In this document: positions 1 through 11,477 of the stretch, one piece after another
Numbering within the stretch: the stretch's first letter is position 1
Layout of the letters: the number at the start of each line of letters is the position of its first letter
Assembly: GCA_000149265.1 (NCBI GenBank)
Contig: CH002523.1
Coordinates: forward strand, 40,724 to 104,723
Reading direction: 5' to 3'
Source: Ciona savignyi
Lineage: Eukaryota; Chordata; Ascidiacea; Phlebobranchia; Cionidae
DNA length: 64,000 nucleotides
Program-made: the position numbers and the translations under genes
Notes under the pieces: generated by a model
What the model was told of the DNA's origin: nothing
Seen by the model: the letters and a program-made list of their open reading frames with translations, nothing else
Databases searched by the model: none

Positions 1-661
1 AGAAAATGTATGATTATACGCTATATATCAACCAAAGGAGTATAAAGAAATAAACGACTGACAAGCTAGCTTCGAGGTCGCGCGCGTCCAATCATTGTTT
101 ACTAACTGTCACTTATTGACTTCTGAAAACTTCGCACAAAACATAGATTTGGCAACTGGATATTATTTTTGCACAGTAGAAGGGTTAGTAGATAAATATT
201 TAAATGACACATATTTATCCACATTAAATTACATTATTTAGTGGAAAACATTATTATCTTAAGTACAAAGTTCAACTTTAAGTATGTCCTGACAAAAAAA
301 CTTGTACAGCGTATTGACTTTTTACTCTTGTTCTCAAATAGGCGGCGACCAAAGGCTTTTTGAAGCAGTTTGACGTATTTTGGTGGTGACTTTATTACAT
401 TGTATCAACGTACACATACATGTTTAGAATACCGTGTGGTTTAAACAAAAGATCAACTATTTCTTAGAACCCAAAAAAGGGGGTACGTTATAGGTAAGAG
501 TTTTGTTATCTTAATACCAAATTGGAAATATGCATCCTTTACAAGCATTATCTATATATTCTACTTTATCCTTTTATTACGAAACTTTTACATTTTGTGC
601 AGCGACTGGCTTGTGCACCCAGGTAATATTTTCCGACGGAACATGAACAAACGCAACTTAC

Positions 662-852
662 AAAATTCTTGTCTCCACCGGAACTCTCGGGATACTGTCG
701 AGCCGAAGATGCATGCATCTTACGGTTGTGACGAAACACACGCAGCCTGTTGGGCATCTGCGGTTTCCGGGACGTTGGGCGTTGGATATTCTCCCCAACT
801 CAAGCAAAAACACGATAAAATGAAAGAAAACAAGGGTCTTTTTAATCCCCAT
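662..852 (-). CDS. Peroxidasin-like protein, first coding exon (partial gene)
   Basis: This exon encodes a secretory signal peptide (hydrophobic stretch TLVFFHFIVFLLEL) followed by a cysteine-rich leucine-rich-repeat N-cap, CPTGCVCFVTTVRCMHL. That pattern is characteristic of the N-terminus of peroxidasins, extracellular heme peroxidases that crosslink collagen IV in basement membranes. The exon ends at a good donor (GTAAGT at 661-656) in phase 2 after an Arg-Ile codon pair, where LRR genes commonly split. I chose the Met at 852 because the signal peptide follows directly; an in-frame Met at 879 adds nine residues. No further LRR, Ig or peroxidase exon was seen between 1 and 661, so the rest should lie beyond the left edge. 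The family call rests on one 63-residue exon. Another LRR protein is possible, although the TTVRCMHL motif favours peroxidasin. Confidence 0.7.
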
Positions 853-3133
853 AGCTCTTAAATGCAAGTGGCTGTTCAAAAGTACTTTTTACTCTCCTGA
901 AGCATATCCAGTATACACAAGATATGGCTTGGACGAAACCTCGGCGACAAAGCAAATAGCAGAATTTACTAAATAAATATTGATTCTGCAGAGGAATGCA
1001 GCCGTTACCTAATTTATTATCACACACGCATGAACGGCAACACGATACACCGTGGTTTTTAGTTTGGTGCGAAAGTGCCTCGATACAGTCGCATCCATCA
1101 GTTCAATTAAACGTAACCAATTCCTCATACACGGTGCACTATTTCACTAGCCTATTCTTCTGTAACAAATTCCTTTATACTAGCTGGTTGCTGCAGACTG
1201 AGCTTGAACGCCGAGTAGTTCTTTGTGTTTTATTCTGTTCTTACTTGTACTTATGAAGCAAATCTGAATTCCGCTTATGCTGATAGCACAAGCGCGTCTT
1301 ACCACTGGAAGAAAGTAACTCGTTCAAACAGCAGTTCACTGATAATTGAATCTAGACGTTACGTCATAAAGCTACCAATCGATCTGACGACTGGTAGCGA
1401 GGTGCGACTCGCCGTCGCGTTTCCTGTGTCTTTCTTCGCTTCTAAAGAAAAGACGCGGCAGCGCCTTGTTTCGAATGGGCCTTCTTCTTTCGCCACCTCG
1501 TCCCCTCTTATCGTGCTCATCAGCGCCGCTCGCGGAATAATGAAACGATATCGATCATCGACGAAGTAACAAAGCAATCATATCCATCAGACCATTAAGG
1601 TATATTGTTGAGCGTTTGTATGGTCGAACGAATAACGTAATTAATTCATGTACATACATCTTACACAAATGTGCCTATAGAGGAGTGTAGTGGTACTTAT
1701 TTCAATGAAGGTTCGAAAAAACTGAGGTATCTTAATGAGGATTTGAGTGGCCCAAACAATTCATTTTTGCCCTAGTGTTAAATAAAAGCAAATAAAACAC
1801 GGAGAACAAAAGGTGGTAAAAATATCATTAAAAATGACATAAATTTTAAATATAGTAAACGCGGTAGCCAAATTAAAATTATTTACGAACCAAATTTTAA
1901 AATGGAAAGATATTAATACACTAAAAAATAATGCGCGGTAAACCGCGTACAGTTCTGAGGGGAAGCCGGCTTTTAGAGAATGTGTTGCCCAAAAATCGTG
2001 AACGAAAGCGAAAAAAAGAAAGAAAATATCAAAAATAATATTCCACCAATGTCCGGATTTTGCGCTCACATTTAATAGAACACAATATTAAAGGACGTTA
2101 TTATTTCGCTCACCATTTGAATAGGACGAGTGGCAAGACTATACGGATCGGAAACTTGCCCCGGTAAAAATAAGGTAAAAACACTTCTTTTTTAAATGTA
2201 CGGTTAAGATGGTGGTGTAAGTGAATAAACGACGTGGCTATTGGTAAATGATGGATAAGTTGTCTTACATTTCAGAAATGTCAGGCTAGCACTATAAAGG
2301 TTGAAAACGGGTACTATGTTAATACAACTGGGAGGGAAAGGAAAAGCAATGACATTGCACATCGTAGTTTCACAGCTAATTGTACTACTTAGTATGTTTT
2401 GATCACGGTTTTTAATTTAGACCGTGGAATTCGCAATAATGCACATGTGTTATATACCAATAAGTACCGAGAATGCAATATCACAAAATCGCATATCAAA
2501 TTACATCAAATAAATTATCTAAGCAGCTCACGCAAGGGATATTTTCCGTACAGTGCGTTTCTCCCATAGCAAGAAATGCACTGTCACAAACAAAACAATT
2601 AATTGCATACAGTACCCGCGTATAAAAAAATGTAGTAAAATCACAATAACAACAAGCATCATTGTAACAGTTTCAAAATAAGGCAATCTTGACGGTTTTA
2701 AACCTGAAAGCCAACAATATTGCGATTAAAACTTTCTGTACAAATCACCACATTAAAAGAGATGAATTTTGCTATTTTAATTTTCAAATAATTATTGCTT
2801 ATGTTATTTTAAATAAGCATTCTTAAATGTGTGTATACTTAAAGAACATCGTATTATTTTTGTGGGTTTTTAGAAAAATGGTATTTCACTAGGACTATAC
2901 TGCTCTAGCAAGAAAACATGGCACATTTGCTGATCGATAGGGTCTTTAGCGTGAACTTTACCAAAATACGGAAATATGCAATTTATGCTAATCCTTATAG
3001 GCCTAACCCCACCCCAGCGCCGTTGAGTTTAAAACGGTAATGTAGAAATTGCTACTAATTACTACCCAACCATAACAATAAAGTGGCGCATGGAGAACTT
3101 GACATAAATTTCCGTATTTAAGCATCACCCCCT
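853..3133. other. Intergenic region, peroxidasin-like 5' flank and HYKK copy A 3' flank
   Basis: No gene is supported here. Roughly 1300-1580 is visibly more GC- and CpG-rich than its surroundings, so it may belong to the peroxidasin-like promoter region. The open frames in this stretch have no recognisable domain or codon pattern. Confidence 0.5.
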
Positions 3134-6100
3134 TTAGCTGTGATGGTTAATGGCGCCGTTATTTGTAGAACGTGGGATATTGAGATTAATATTTCCTGTG
3201 CGGGCATCGTCGCCAACGTGCCAGATTTGCTTTAGTAATATGGATGCCGATTCTAGGTAGCGAGCAATATATGTTATATTATCAGGCTGCAAATCAGCGC
3301 AGTAAACGCTCAAAACAACAAGCGAAACTAATCGAGCTGCGATGATCAGTTCCAAGTGTTGTTTTTCGTCGATTGTTAAAGGGAAGATTTGTTCGTATGC
3401 GAAATAGCAATCTAACAAAGCTCTTTCTGCGTTGAATCCATGTTGTGTAGCCTCGCACATCATATATGCAGCGACGGTGGCCATCTCGAATACATAGGAC
3501 CCTTCGTAGGCTTCGCAAAAGTCTATAATACCTAATGTGATGCGTATAATGATGTAGGTAAAATCAAAGTCATTTTTACGCGAGCAGAACATTTATCCAC
3601 ATGTAAATAAGATATTAAATGTTCTATTTCAATGAATTAGAAAAGTGAAGCGTTATCACACGGGCAATTCTCATATTACACCGTGCCTATATACCGTAAG
3701 TAAAGTAACCGATGGGCTATTGCAGAGTATTGTATATGATTGAGACGTCACTGCTGTATTAAACCAGCCTTTTAATCAACCCCAACATCCTCTAAGTTGG
3801 TGTCGTGCTAATGGGTTTGAAATTTAAATTGACAAAAAGGCAATACAAACCATGGAACTTGTACAGATAGCTCGATTCTTCGATTTTCGAATTGCATTTT
3901 TCCAGGATCACATTACCGGAGTTTACATCCCCATGCACCAAGCCTGCAAGTGACAAGTGTAAGTTTCAATTGGTTAGAAATTGGCCAACTTGCACAGTTC
4001 GTTATTTTTATTTAATAAACTTTTTTCACTCATCATTATTGATTTTCACCTTTTCTAAACTTGTGGACATCAGGCAAAACTTGCGATTGATACTTTAATA
4101 TGATTTCGGAACATATTTTACGAAGTTCCTGATCCTGAATATACTTGAGGAAGCTGCCGTTTGTTTCCATATTAAAAGTTTCCAGCCACCAAACATTAGT
4201 TCGTTTCAGTGAATATTGAAGCTTCTTGTTCTGAATGCATAATATTCCGTTAATAGGTTTGTCCAGCTCATAGTTTTTTTGCGCCATGGTATTTTCAACC
4301 TGACTTGATTTGTAGGTATATTAGACATTTGAGTGAGCAACAAAAAAGAGGGAAGAAGTAAAACTGGAGGGAAGGAGTAAAAGTCACTTAAACAATGGAA
4401 ACTGATAACCCCAAACACTAATCTCAACCCCAGAACTAACCCTAACTACAACCCCAACGTTAACACTCACTCTAATGCCCTAATCTTCATTTTACTGTGC
4501 AGTTTCCTTCCCCCTTTCCCTTCTTTTAGTTTTTAACCGTTTAAGTTACAATTTCCGACTTTTTTCAGGTAATACGCATCACCGACCACCGTATTATCAA
4601 TAGCATATAAAAGAGTGAAATCCGATAAGTTGTAACACTTTGTTGGTTAATATGTTTATTTGTCGCTCGGAAAACCAGCAACCACGCCTATGTATAAGAT
4701 GTATATTTAATTATAGCAATGTAGCAGTTGAAATGGTTGCTGGCATTACAAACAACCGAACGTTCGTTTGTTAACAATATTGAACAAGTTTAAGAAAACA
4801 AAGCAACACACCCACTTGCAATGTTTTGTTCAATAAGCCGACCGCTGTTGCTATTTCTTTCACAACTTGGTAAAAGTTTTCTTTACTTAAGCTTACCCGA
4901 TCGAAACTGGTGCCAGATACAAATGCAAGTAGCTGGACCACTCGACAATGGCCATCTGAAATGTATATATTAGGATCATTAGTTTTCAAATGCAAGTCTT
5001 AAAAGGTTTAACAAGCATGGTTAAGTAACAATAAAAGCCTCTTGTTCCTTATTTAAATAGAAACGAATCAAGTTAGATCAATAATAAATAACGACTATTT
5101 CTCAACACAGATCTTGTAGAGCTTCTAAAATAAAATGAACGTACGACTGTGAAATCAACATATATACATATGCGCTTCGAATATCACACAAAAAGTAAAA
5201 AAACAAAAAAAACAATATATCCTGGGTAGAACCAGTGCTGAAATGGGATTATACGGGTGCGAGGCCACAAATAATTACCCATGTCTAATTACCTATTTCT
5301 ATCGTTGTCAGCATACCACCATCCTTTGTGCGAACTGGCTTCGGAATGTGGAATCCGGATGAAGATAGAACATTGACCATTTCACTAATTCCTCTAAATG
5401 CATCTGAAAACAACGACATGGATCATCGTCAGATAAATGGTTTGATTATATCCTGCCGCATAGCTCTATAGCTTATAGGCCAGCCATCTTACAACAGAAA
5501 GGTTGGGAAACAAACCTAACCAGTGGTTTAGCTATCGGACATTAGTCAAACTAAACCCAATTGCCTAATGGATGGAACTTAACAACGTCTGCGTTATACA
5601 ACACACTGCAACAGCTCCGGCAAATAGGACTTGGGAGGCAGATAATCTTAATATTACCGAGTGATAACTTATGTTTCTATTTACAGGGATAATACGCAAA
5701 TATTTTTAAGTTTTGTAAAAAAGCGTCAAATTAGAATCGAATAGCCTATGTTCTTTGTGCCTTCTATTATTGAAGGATAATGTTGGTACATTAGGAATAG
5801 GATATTCATGTTTATCCTCGTGGATAGAAAAACCAAGGGGGTTAACAAACGGGCAATCGTAAAATCACCTCGCGCCCACTGCGGGTTACCGGATCTATAT
5901 TGCAATGTGTTGTATATGATAGACACGCACCTTCAATTTGGTAAAACCCATTAATCCGCTGGCTTCACGCAATGTCCGTAAAGTGCCTTTCCCAAGGACA
6001 CAATCGTCAAGCTAGAGACCAATTTCGCACCTGCAACCTTTCGATTAAAGGCGACGCATTTAACCGACAGACTAACCGGGCGGACGGCCGTTGCTGGGTA

Positions 6101-6319
6101 AAAACAAAGTTAAAAAATGAGCTGTCGTCAAACGGTCCTACTTGGGAAGCAAGAATCATCCTTATTTAGAAACTTTAAGATATAACTAGTTGAACTTCCG
6201 GATTCTTGTACATGATAATTGTTGTCATAAAATCCGTTTCCCTTCTTGACTTTGTCAACTTTTACACCGAACCTATCAAAAACTAGACTTTGGATTTCGG
6301 TCGGATCTAAGTTAGCCAT
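3134..6319 (-). CDS. HYKK: Hydroxylysine kinase-like protein, tandem copy A (6 exons)
   Basis: Predicted 366-residue kinase of the aminoglycoside phosphotransferase-like family, close to vertebrate hydroxylysine kinase, which phosphorylates 5-hydroxy-L-lysine with GTP in lysine catabolism. Exons (minus strand): 6319-6142, 5403-5293, 4955-4816, 4230-4050, 3943-3851, 3531-3134; total 1101 nt with compatible phases. Exon 1 holds the N-lobe nucleotide-binding region (SYILKFLNK). Exon 3 carries VVQLLAFVSG and ends NKTLQ. Exon 5 has the catalytic loop HGDVNSGN, and exon 6 opens with the metal-binding IIDF followed by CEAYEGSYVFEMA. Length is near the usual 370. Exon 5's donor (GTTTGTATT) and exon 3's (GTGGGT) are weak but match copy B in position. 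The substrate is inferred from family membership. Confidence 0.85.
3716..3810 (+). repeat. Dispersed SINE-like repeat, degenerate fragment
   Basis: Matches the core of a short repeat found many times in the window (variant of GCAGTGTGTTGTATATGATT followed by an AAACCCATTAA-like segment). It lies in intron 5 of HYKK copy A. Confidence 0.5.
4335..4535. repeat. Inverted-repeat element with telomere-like CCTAA core, copy 1
   Basis: A purine-rich left flank (gagggaagaag...actggaggga) is mirrored by a pyrimidine-rich right flank (cagtttccttccccctttccc). Between them lie CCCTAA/CCCCAA-type repeats such as agaactaaccctaact. A second copy sits at 11885-12115. This looks like a short foldback element. 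It is in intron 3 of HYKK copy A. Confidence 0.6.
5545..5655 (-). repeat. Dispersed SINE-like repeat, partial
   Basis: Reverse-orientation copy of the family core (caacacactgcaacagctcc), flanked by the reverse of the AATGTCCG/GGGTTTA segments. It lies in intron 1 of HYKK copy A. Confidence 0.55.
5782..6095 (+). repeat. Dispersed SINE-like repeat, near full length
   Basis: Contains the family blocks in order: GGATATTCATGTTTATCCTC, a CACCTCGCGCCCACTG block, TTGCAATGTGTTGTATATGA, AATTTGGTAAAACCCATTAA, CAATGTCCGT...AAGTGCC, CCCAAGGACACAATC, and a 3' segment rich in AACCTTTCGATTAAAGGCG. One of the best copies for defining the family. It lies in intron 1 of HYKK copy A. Confidence 0.75.
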
Positions 6320-7793
6320 TCCTAACTGGTGCCTGTAATAACACGATTAATTTATTTTAGTCTAACTATCGACGACTGCTAAGGATATCCAACTGACTTG
6401 GCCACCCAAGGATGCGAGAGTGTATTGAAAATTAAATTTTCTGTGTATAGGCATTATCTGATATGTATATACATACACGAGAAATAATTTAAAACAACTC
6501 ACTCCGTCTCCACAATCGAAGTTTGGATGAATACAAATCTATTTTATAAAAAGCGTCTGCCTTTTACACTATTAGTTTAAATTTAAAACCAACTACTTGA
6601 ATTGGCGTCGAAATACTTACGTAGGCGTTTATTGGCTGCTTGTAACACTGCAATATATAACTAAACAATACCACTATTTTTATGTTACTACAGGGACAAA
6701 CTATATAACACACCTGGATAATCCGCACCCTATTTTATTATTCATGCAACACAATTTTACCTTTCGTATCACCAATTTAGGCTATTTCATTCTATTTAAA
6801 CGGCTTAACTGGCGAACAACAGAAAGACTACGAGCTTTAAGGTCTGCATTTACTAAACAAAGTGTACTAGTTGTCCGATGCTTGAAATATCCCGGAAATT
6901 ACACGTTTCCTTCAACTGGTAAGTAAATGGTCGAATTGTCTAATACATGTTGCTGTCTTTAAAACTGGGAAATTCTACCTAAATATGTATTAAGTCAAAG
7001 CAAAATAAATCCCTTATTGACCACATATGTAGTCTGATAAATCTCATATAGAAATCGTCATTTGTAAAGTCAATATCAGCCGAAAGCTGGTCGGTAGTGT
7101 TCTTGTGTACGGCACTTAGTGATCTTTGCTTTAACTTAATGACTTGTACCAAAACAAAAGCCTTATCTTATTCACTGTAGGCCTACTGCAATAGTTCCGG
7201 TCTTAAGTATGAGGTAATTTTCACGATATTGACAGCTCGTTTTGCAGTAAGGTTTTACAAGGTTGATAATATACTGTTATTGTTTGGCTTATTAAAATGG
7301 TTCAGTATCACTTTCCGAAGACAACGGCAGATGTATTGTATACAAATCTAGCCGACACATATTCAAAACAAAACGTCAGGCTTCACCACAATTCTCAAAG
7401 TAAACAACGTTAGATTGTTATAAGGAAGCATCAATCACTAAAAAGCTTACCACAAGCCCATAAGTAGGCTTCTTTGTTTTGATTCACAGATCATCAGTGT
7501 TATGTATTATTCACCAACCATTATTTACAGCTCTTTTATTACTCTCCAGCTTAACTATTCTATGTTGATTAGTAGATGCTTTTTATATTCAAATATTATG
7601 TTTGGCATTATATATAATTACAAAATATCAATAGTATATGAACAGATATATATGCGGAGGGGGTGGCTTTACCATTTACCACAATCGACTTAACTAACAT
7701 ATCTTATAAAGTTTAGATATAGTTTGTGTGAAACATGTAATCATCTTGCTACATCGCGGGGTTTATCAAACACATTTAAAGATCGTTGAAAGA
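6320..7793. other. Intergenic region between HYKK copies
   Basis: AT-rich spacer of about 1.5 kb that should contain the copy A promoter and copy B 3' UTR. No repeat core, RNA gene or coding segment was recognised. Confidence 0.5.
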
Positions 7794-10700
7794 CTACAGG
7801 GGAGTCACAGCTTGCCAAAATTGCTTCAACATTGCAGAAGATCCATCAAAAAAGGACAAAATATGGTCCCGATTTACAGGATCCTCGTGAGCATAAAATG
7901 AACTGGAGCATATATAGCACGCTAAGCGGGCCGCAATGCTTAAATCCAGAAATGACTTTTCTGTATCGGTCAACGGAAATGAGCTTTCGTAACCGGAAAC
8001 ACATGCGTCCTTGGTTTTCTTTACGACAAAACCGCGTCTTAAAGCTTGGCATGCAATCAGCGATATCATAGTTGCCAACTCAAACAAATAAGCTGTTTCG
8101 TGGACATCCATAAAATCGATGAGACCTGTCAAAATACATGTCAAATCTTTTTGAAATGTTTCATTTAAAAATGCAAAAAAATACGTGTCAAATCTTTTTG
8201 AAATGTTTCATTTAAAAATGCAAAAAAACTCATTTAAGCGAATCTTTGTTTATTTTTTTTAACTTTTATTATAACCTTATACGGGATTTTCAGGAAATAC
8301 AACTTACCGAAATATTCGTATTTTATATCTGCGGTTTTTGAGCTAACTTTTGCCTTCTGTAGAATAACGTTTCCACCATTACCATCGCCGTGCGTTAAAC
8401 CTGCGTAAGTACAGAGTATAATTTAGCATTTAATGTCCGAACCAATTGTAATTGAACATACCTTTATTAGTATCTATTGTAATACCCTCACATGTACAAG
8501 ATATTTTGTTTACTACAATTCACGCAAAATAACATCGTACCTGATCTTAACTGGTTTAAATTTGGTACAACTGTCAGTTCAAACTTTAACATCGTTTGTT
8601 TACAGATTTCACGAAGGCAAGGATCTTTTATATACTTTAGCCGGTACCCTGACTTTGCCATGGTAAAGTTTGTAAGCTTCCATAGCATGTTGCGGTTCGG
8701 CAAGGGAGTTTGAAGCTGGACACCCTTTAGAAGAAGCAATGTTCACCGTTTAATTGTTTAACATGGGTACTAAAGAAGGTGTATAACCATAGATTCCTTA
8801 AAGATTCTATGCGTATAACCAAATAATGGGCCTTTGTATGCGCGGCCGGGTCTGAAGAGTGGCACCTTTTTAGTCATGGTATTCAGTATTTTGCTGAGTA
8901 ACAATGGATAGGAGAGATAGGAAGAATAATTGGCTGAATTAGCTGCCTAAACGTTTTTTTTAAAGCAATTGTCAGATTACTCTGTACCGAACGCACGGGT
9001 ACCAGAACATCATATTAAAGTTTTATACGCGGTTAATGTAAACTAGTGTCCAAGGCCCATTTGCTAAATCTATTGCAATGTGTTGTATACGATAAGGACG
9101 TTGCTACTGTTTTGTTCAAACCGTTGATGCAATGGGTTCAGGCAACGTCTGTTAAATGTCATACCCAGCGACAAAATCGCCAGTAAATACTTTCGAGGCA
9201 ACCCACCAATCCATTAAGATATGTGGCCGGATAGTGAACACGGAGACTGGAAAACCATCAGGCAGTTTGTGTTATAAATAAATGGACTTATACCGATCGT
9301 TGGTGGGACTAATATCACTTCAATCTAACTCACTTGAAGGGTTTTGTTTATCAAACCAATTGATCTTGCCACGTCTTTCACAATTTGGTAAAAGTTTGAC
9401 TCGCTAGTTATGACGTCTCTGAATACGTCACCGGGGATAAACGTCACAAGCTGTATGACGTAAGACGAGCCACCTAGACATGCAGGGTGTGTATTACAGC
9501 AGGGTTTAAAAAGAATCGTCTTGATATATAGGATATTCATGTTTTTGGCGGAGTCGAAAAATACAAGAGCCTCTGAGACACGTTTTATGCCGAGGTACAA
9601 AGTAACCTGTGGTTAGGACAGTATTATGGGCAATACAGAGACGCAGGGTCGATGCTCCTGGATAAAGTATGGATCACTGCTTTTTCGCGTAATAAAAATC
9701 AATGTAGGTTATACCTGAAACCTTGCCTCTGGGTAGCTCATTCGTATAGCGCTGTACGACGCTGAGAGGTGATACCATAGTCTTGGGCAAGGCGCTTAGC
9801 AAATCTTGCCAAGGCGCTTAGCAAAAACCCAGTGGTTTAGTTTTAATAAAACGTCTAGCAATCAATGCCTCTTTTGCATTTGGAGTCAATAGCTCCGTTA
9901 ATCTGAATATGGTTCAGAGGATTTAACGATTGGCCACTTTAGCGATACTTGTTTTTCCATTTACAGGGACGGAAATAAGTATCCAATTATATTACATTTT
10001 CTTCATGTCTTACCAATATCCATTACCAGGACCGAATCTTTGTCTTTCGCTCGAATTGGTTTTGGTACGTTGATTCCAGATTGGGTTAAGTGCTCCAATA
10101 ACTCGGAAATACTTCGGAATACATCTGAATAGTATATTATTAAAATCGATCCATCGATCGTGTTTGCCGATTTTACTTGGTGATTAAAAAGAGTATCAAT
10201 GGCCAAATACATATTCTAAAATATATTACATGTTTTCTATAAGAAAGGAAACGAAAATGCTCCATATTGTCATTTGAAGATGTTGTCATTGAAAGAAGAT
10301 ACATCAACCAGACTATTAAAACCACAATTAGTTGGAACATTATACACAAAACACGGTGGTAAAATTCTGCAGGCAGAAATTGGAAGCCTGTTATCCTATA
10401 TATCCGGACTCCAAGGCATCCTGAATAAATTTAAGTGAATTTAAGCAGAATATCATCCGAAGTAATAGCTTGGTCGGTTAATGCGTCGGCTTTAGCCAAA
10501 TGGTTGAATGTTCGAAACTGGCGCTAGCTAGACGTTTAAATCTTGGAGCAAGTCACTTAACGGACATTGCCTAAACCCACTGGAATAATTAATTTTAGCG
10601 AAATTAAATATATTAATCATATACAACACACTGCAATAGCTATGGGTACCGAACAGTGGGCGCGAGGTGATCTGACGAATAAGCCCAATGCGTTTTCACA

Positions 10701-11477
10701 ACCACAGGGATAAACATGAATATCCCCCCTCTTGCAGCGGGCAGGTGAAAACCCTGCTATATTATGTGTGCCCTCAGAACGTGAGAGAAACAATTACAGG
10801 TGGCGCGAACAATTTTGGACGCCATATTCTATATCGCTTTGTCTTGAAATATCCGGAGCCATTCCTCAAATGACTAGTTATAAAGCCTCATCTATTTTAT
10901 TTCACTAATAAAGCGGGACAACATAGGCTTAAAGCTTTTATAAGAGACCCATAACCACACAAAAAAATCGTAGTTATTTTTTATGTAGTATGAGGTAAAT
11001 ATCACAGATCCAACCTTTAGTTGTAGGTTGTAAAACTATGTATACGTTTAATATGGGGATTATGAGAAGCCATTAATATAGGAGAAATATTAACCAAAAC
11101 TTTTAATTTGGTCTTACCTACGACTTAGATAGTTTTTTTAATATCTTGGGCAACCTACCCCTGACTATATACTATATATACCAGACATTACCATTTTAAT
11201 CGTCGTTTTGTTATAAAAACACTATTCTTTACAAACTTAACCAACACACTTGGCAAACGAATTCACAAAGAAAACAATCGTTAAAAAAAAAAAAACCTGG
11301 ACAGCGAGACTCCTCTTTGCAGACGATTTTCAGTATAAAAGCATTCGAATCAAATCCCTTGACGTAATAATTCTGGTCTTGATAGCTGGCAATCTTTTCG
11401 ACGTGTAAAACTTCCACACCAAAATGGCTCCTCAGCAAACTGCAAATTTCCGATTTTCCTAACAAATCTTTAGACAT
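7794..11477 (-). CDS. HYKK: Hydroxylysine kinase-like protein, tandem copy B (6 exons)
   Basis: Predicted 346-residue paralogue lying upstream, in transcription order, of copy A. Exons: 11477-11297, 10124-10014, 9473-9334, 8724-8541, 8400-8308, 8125-7794; total 1041 nt. Exons 2, 3 and 5 are 111, 140 and 93 nt, exactly as in copy A, with identical phases. The catalytic loop reads HGDGNGGN, followed by LIDFMDVHETAYLFELA, so the catalytic Asp, Asn and metal-binding Asp are all retained. The C-terminus (ending QFWQAVTPL) is about 20 residues shorter than copy A. The exon 1 donor is unusual: GT runs straight into a 13-T tract. Both copies keep the motifs needed for phosphotransfer, so neither looks like a pseudogene. 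Likely a hydroxylysine kinase or a kinase for a related substrate. Confidence 0.84.
8134..8227. repeat. Two-copy 47-bp tandem duplication
   Basis: The segment containing tcaaatctttttgaaatgtt occurs at 8141 and again at 8188, a period of 47 bp, with almost no differences. It lies in intron 5 of HYKK copy B, a few bases upstream (in gene direction) of the exon 6 acceptor. Confidence 0.9.
9055..9235 (+). repeat. Dispersed SINE-like repeat, degenerate
   Basis: Shows TTGCAATGTGTTGTATACGA, the GGGTTCAGGCAACGTC block and a trailing CAACCCACCAATCCA segment. It lies in intron 3 of HYKK copy B. Confidence 0.6.
9520..9860. repeat. Fragments of the SINE-like family plus short internal duplication
   Basis: A 5'-end fragment (TAGGATATTCATGTTT) occurs near 9528. 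Around 9783-9830 the stretch ggcaaggcgcttagcaaa is repeated directly, next to an AACCCAGTGGTTTAG fragment resembling the family in reverse. These lie in intron 2 of HYKK copy B. Confidence 0.4.
10465..10735 (-). repeat. Dispersed SINE-like repeat, near full length, reverse orientation
   Basis: Reverse copy showing CACTTAACGGACATTGCCTA, AACCCACTGG, ATCATATACAACACACTGCA, GCGCGAGGTGATCTGACGA and the GGGATAAACATGAATATCC end. It lies in intron 1 of HYKK copy B. Confidence 0.72.

Noticed and set aside
595..861. 88-codon open frame on the plus strand
   Set aside because: It is the antisense of the peroxidasin-like exon, whose minus-strand translation has a clear signal peptide and LRR N-cap.
5726..6169. 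Small open frames on both strands near 5.7-6.2 kb
   Set aside because: Derived from a near full-length SINE-like repeat, apart from the end of HYKK copy A exon 1.
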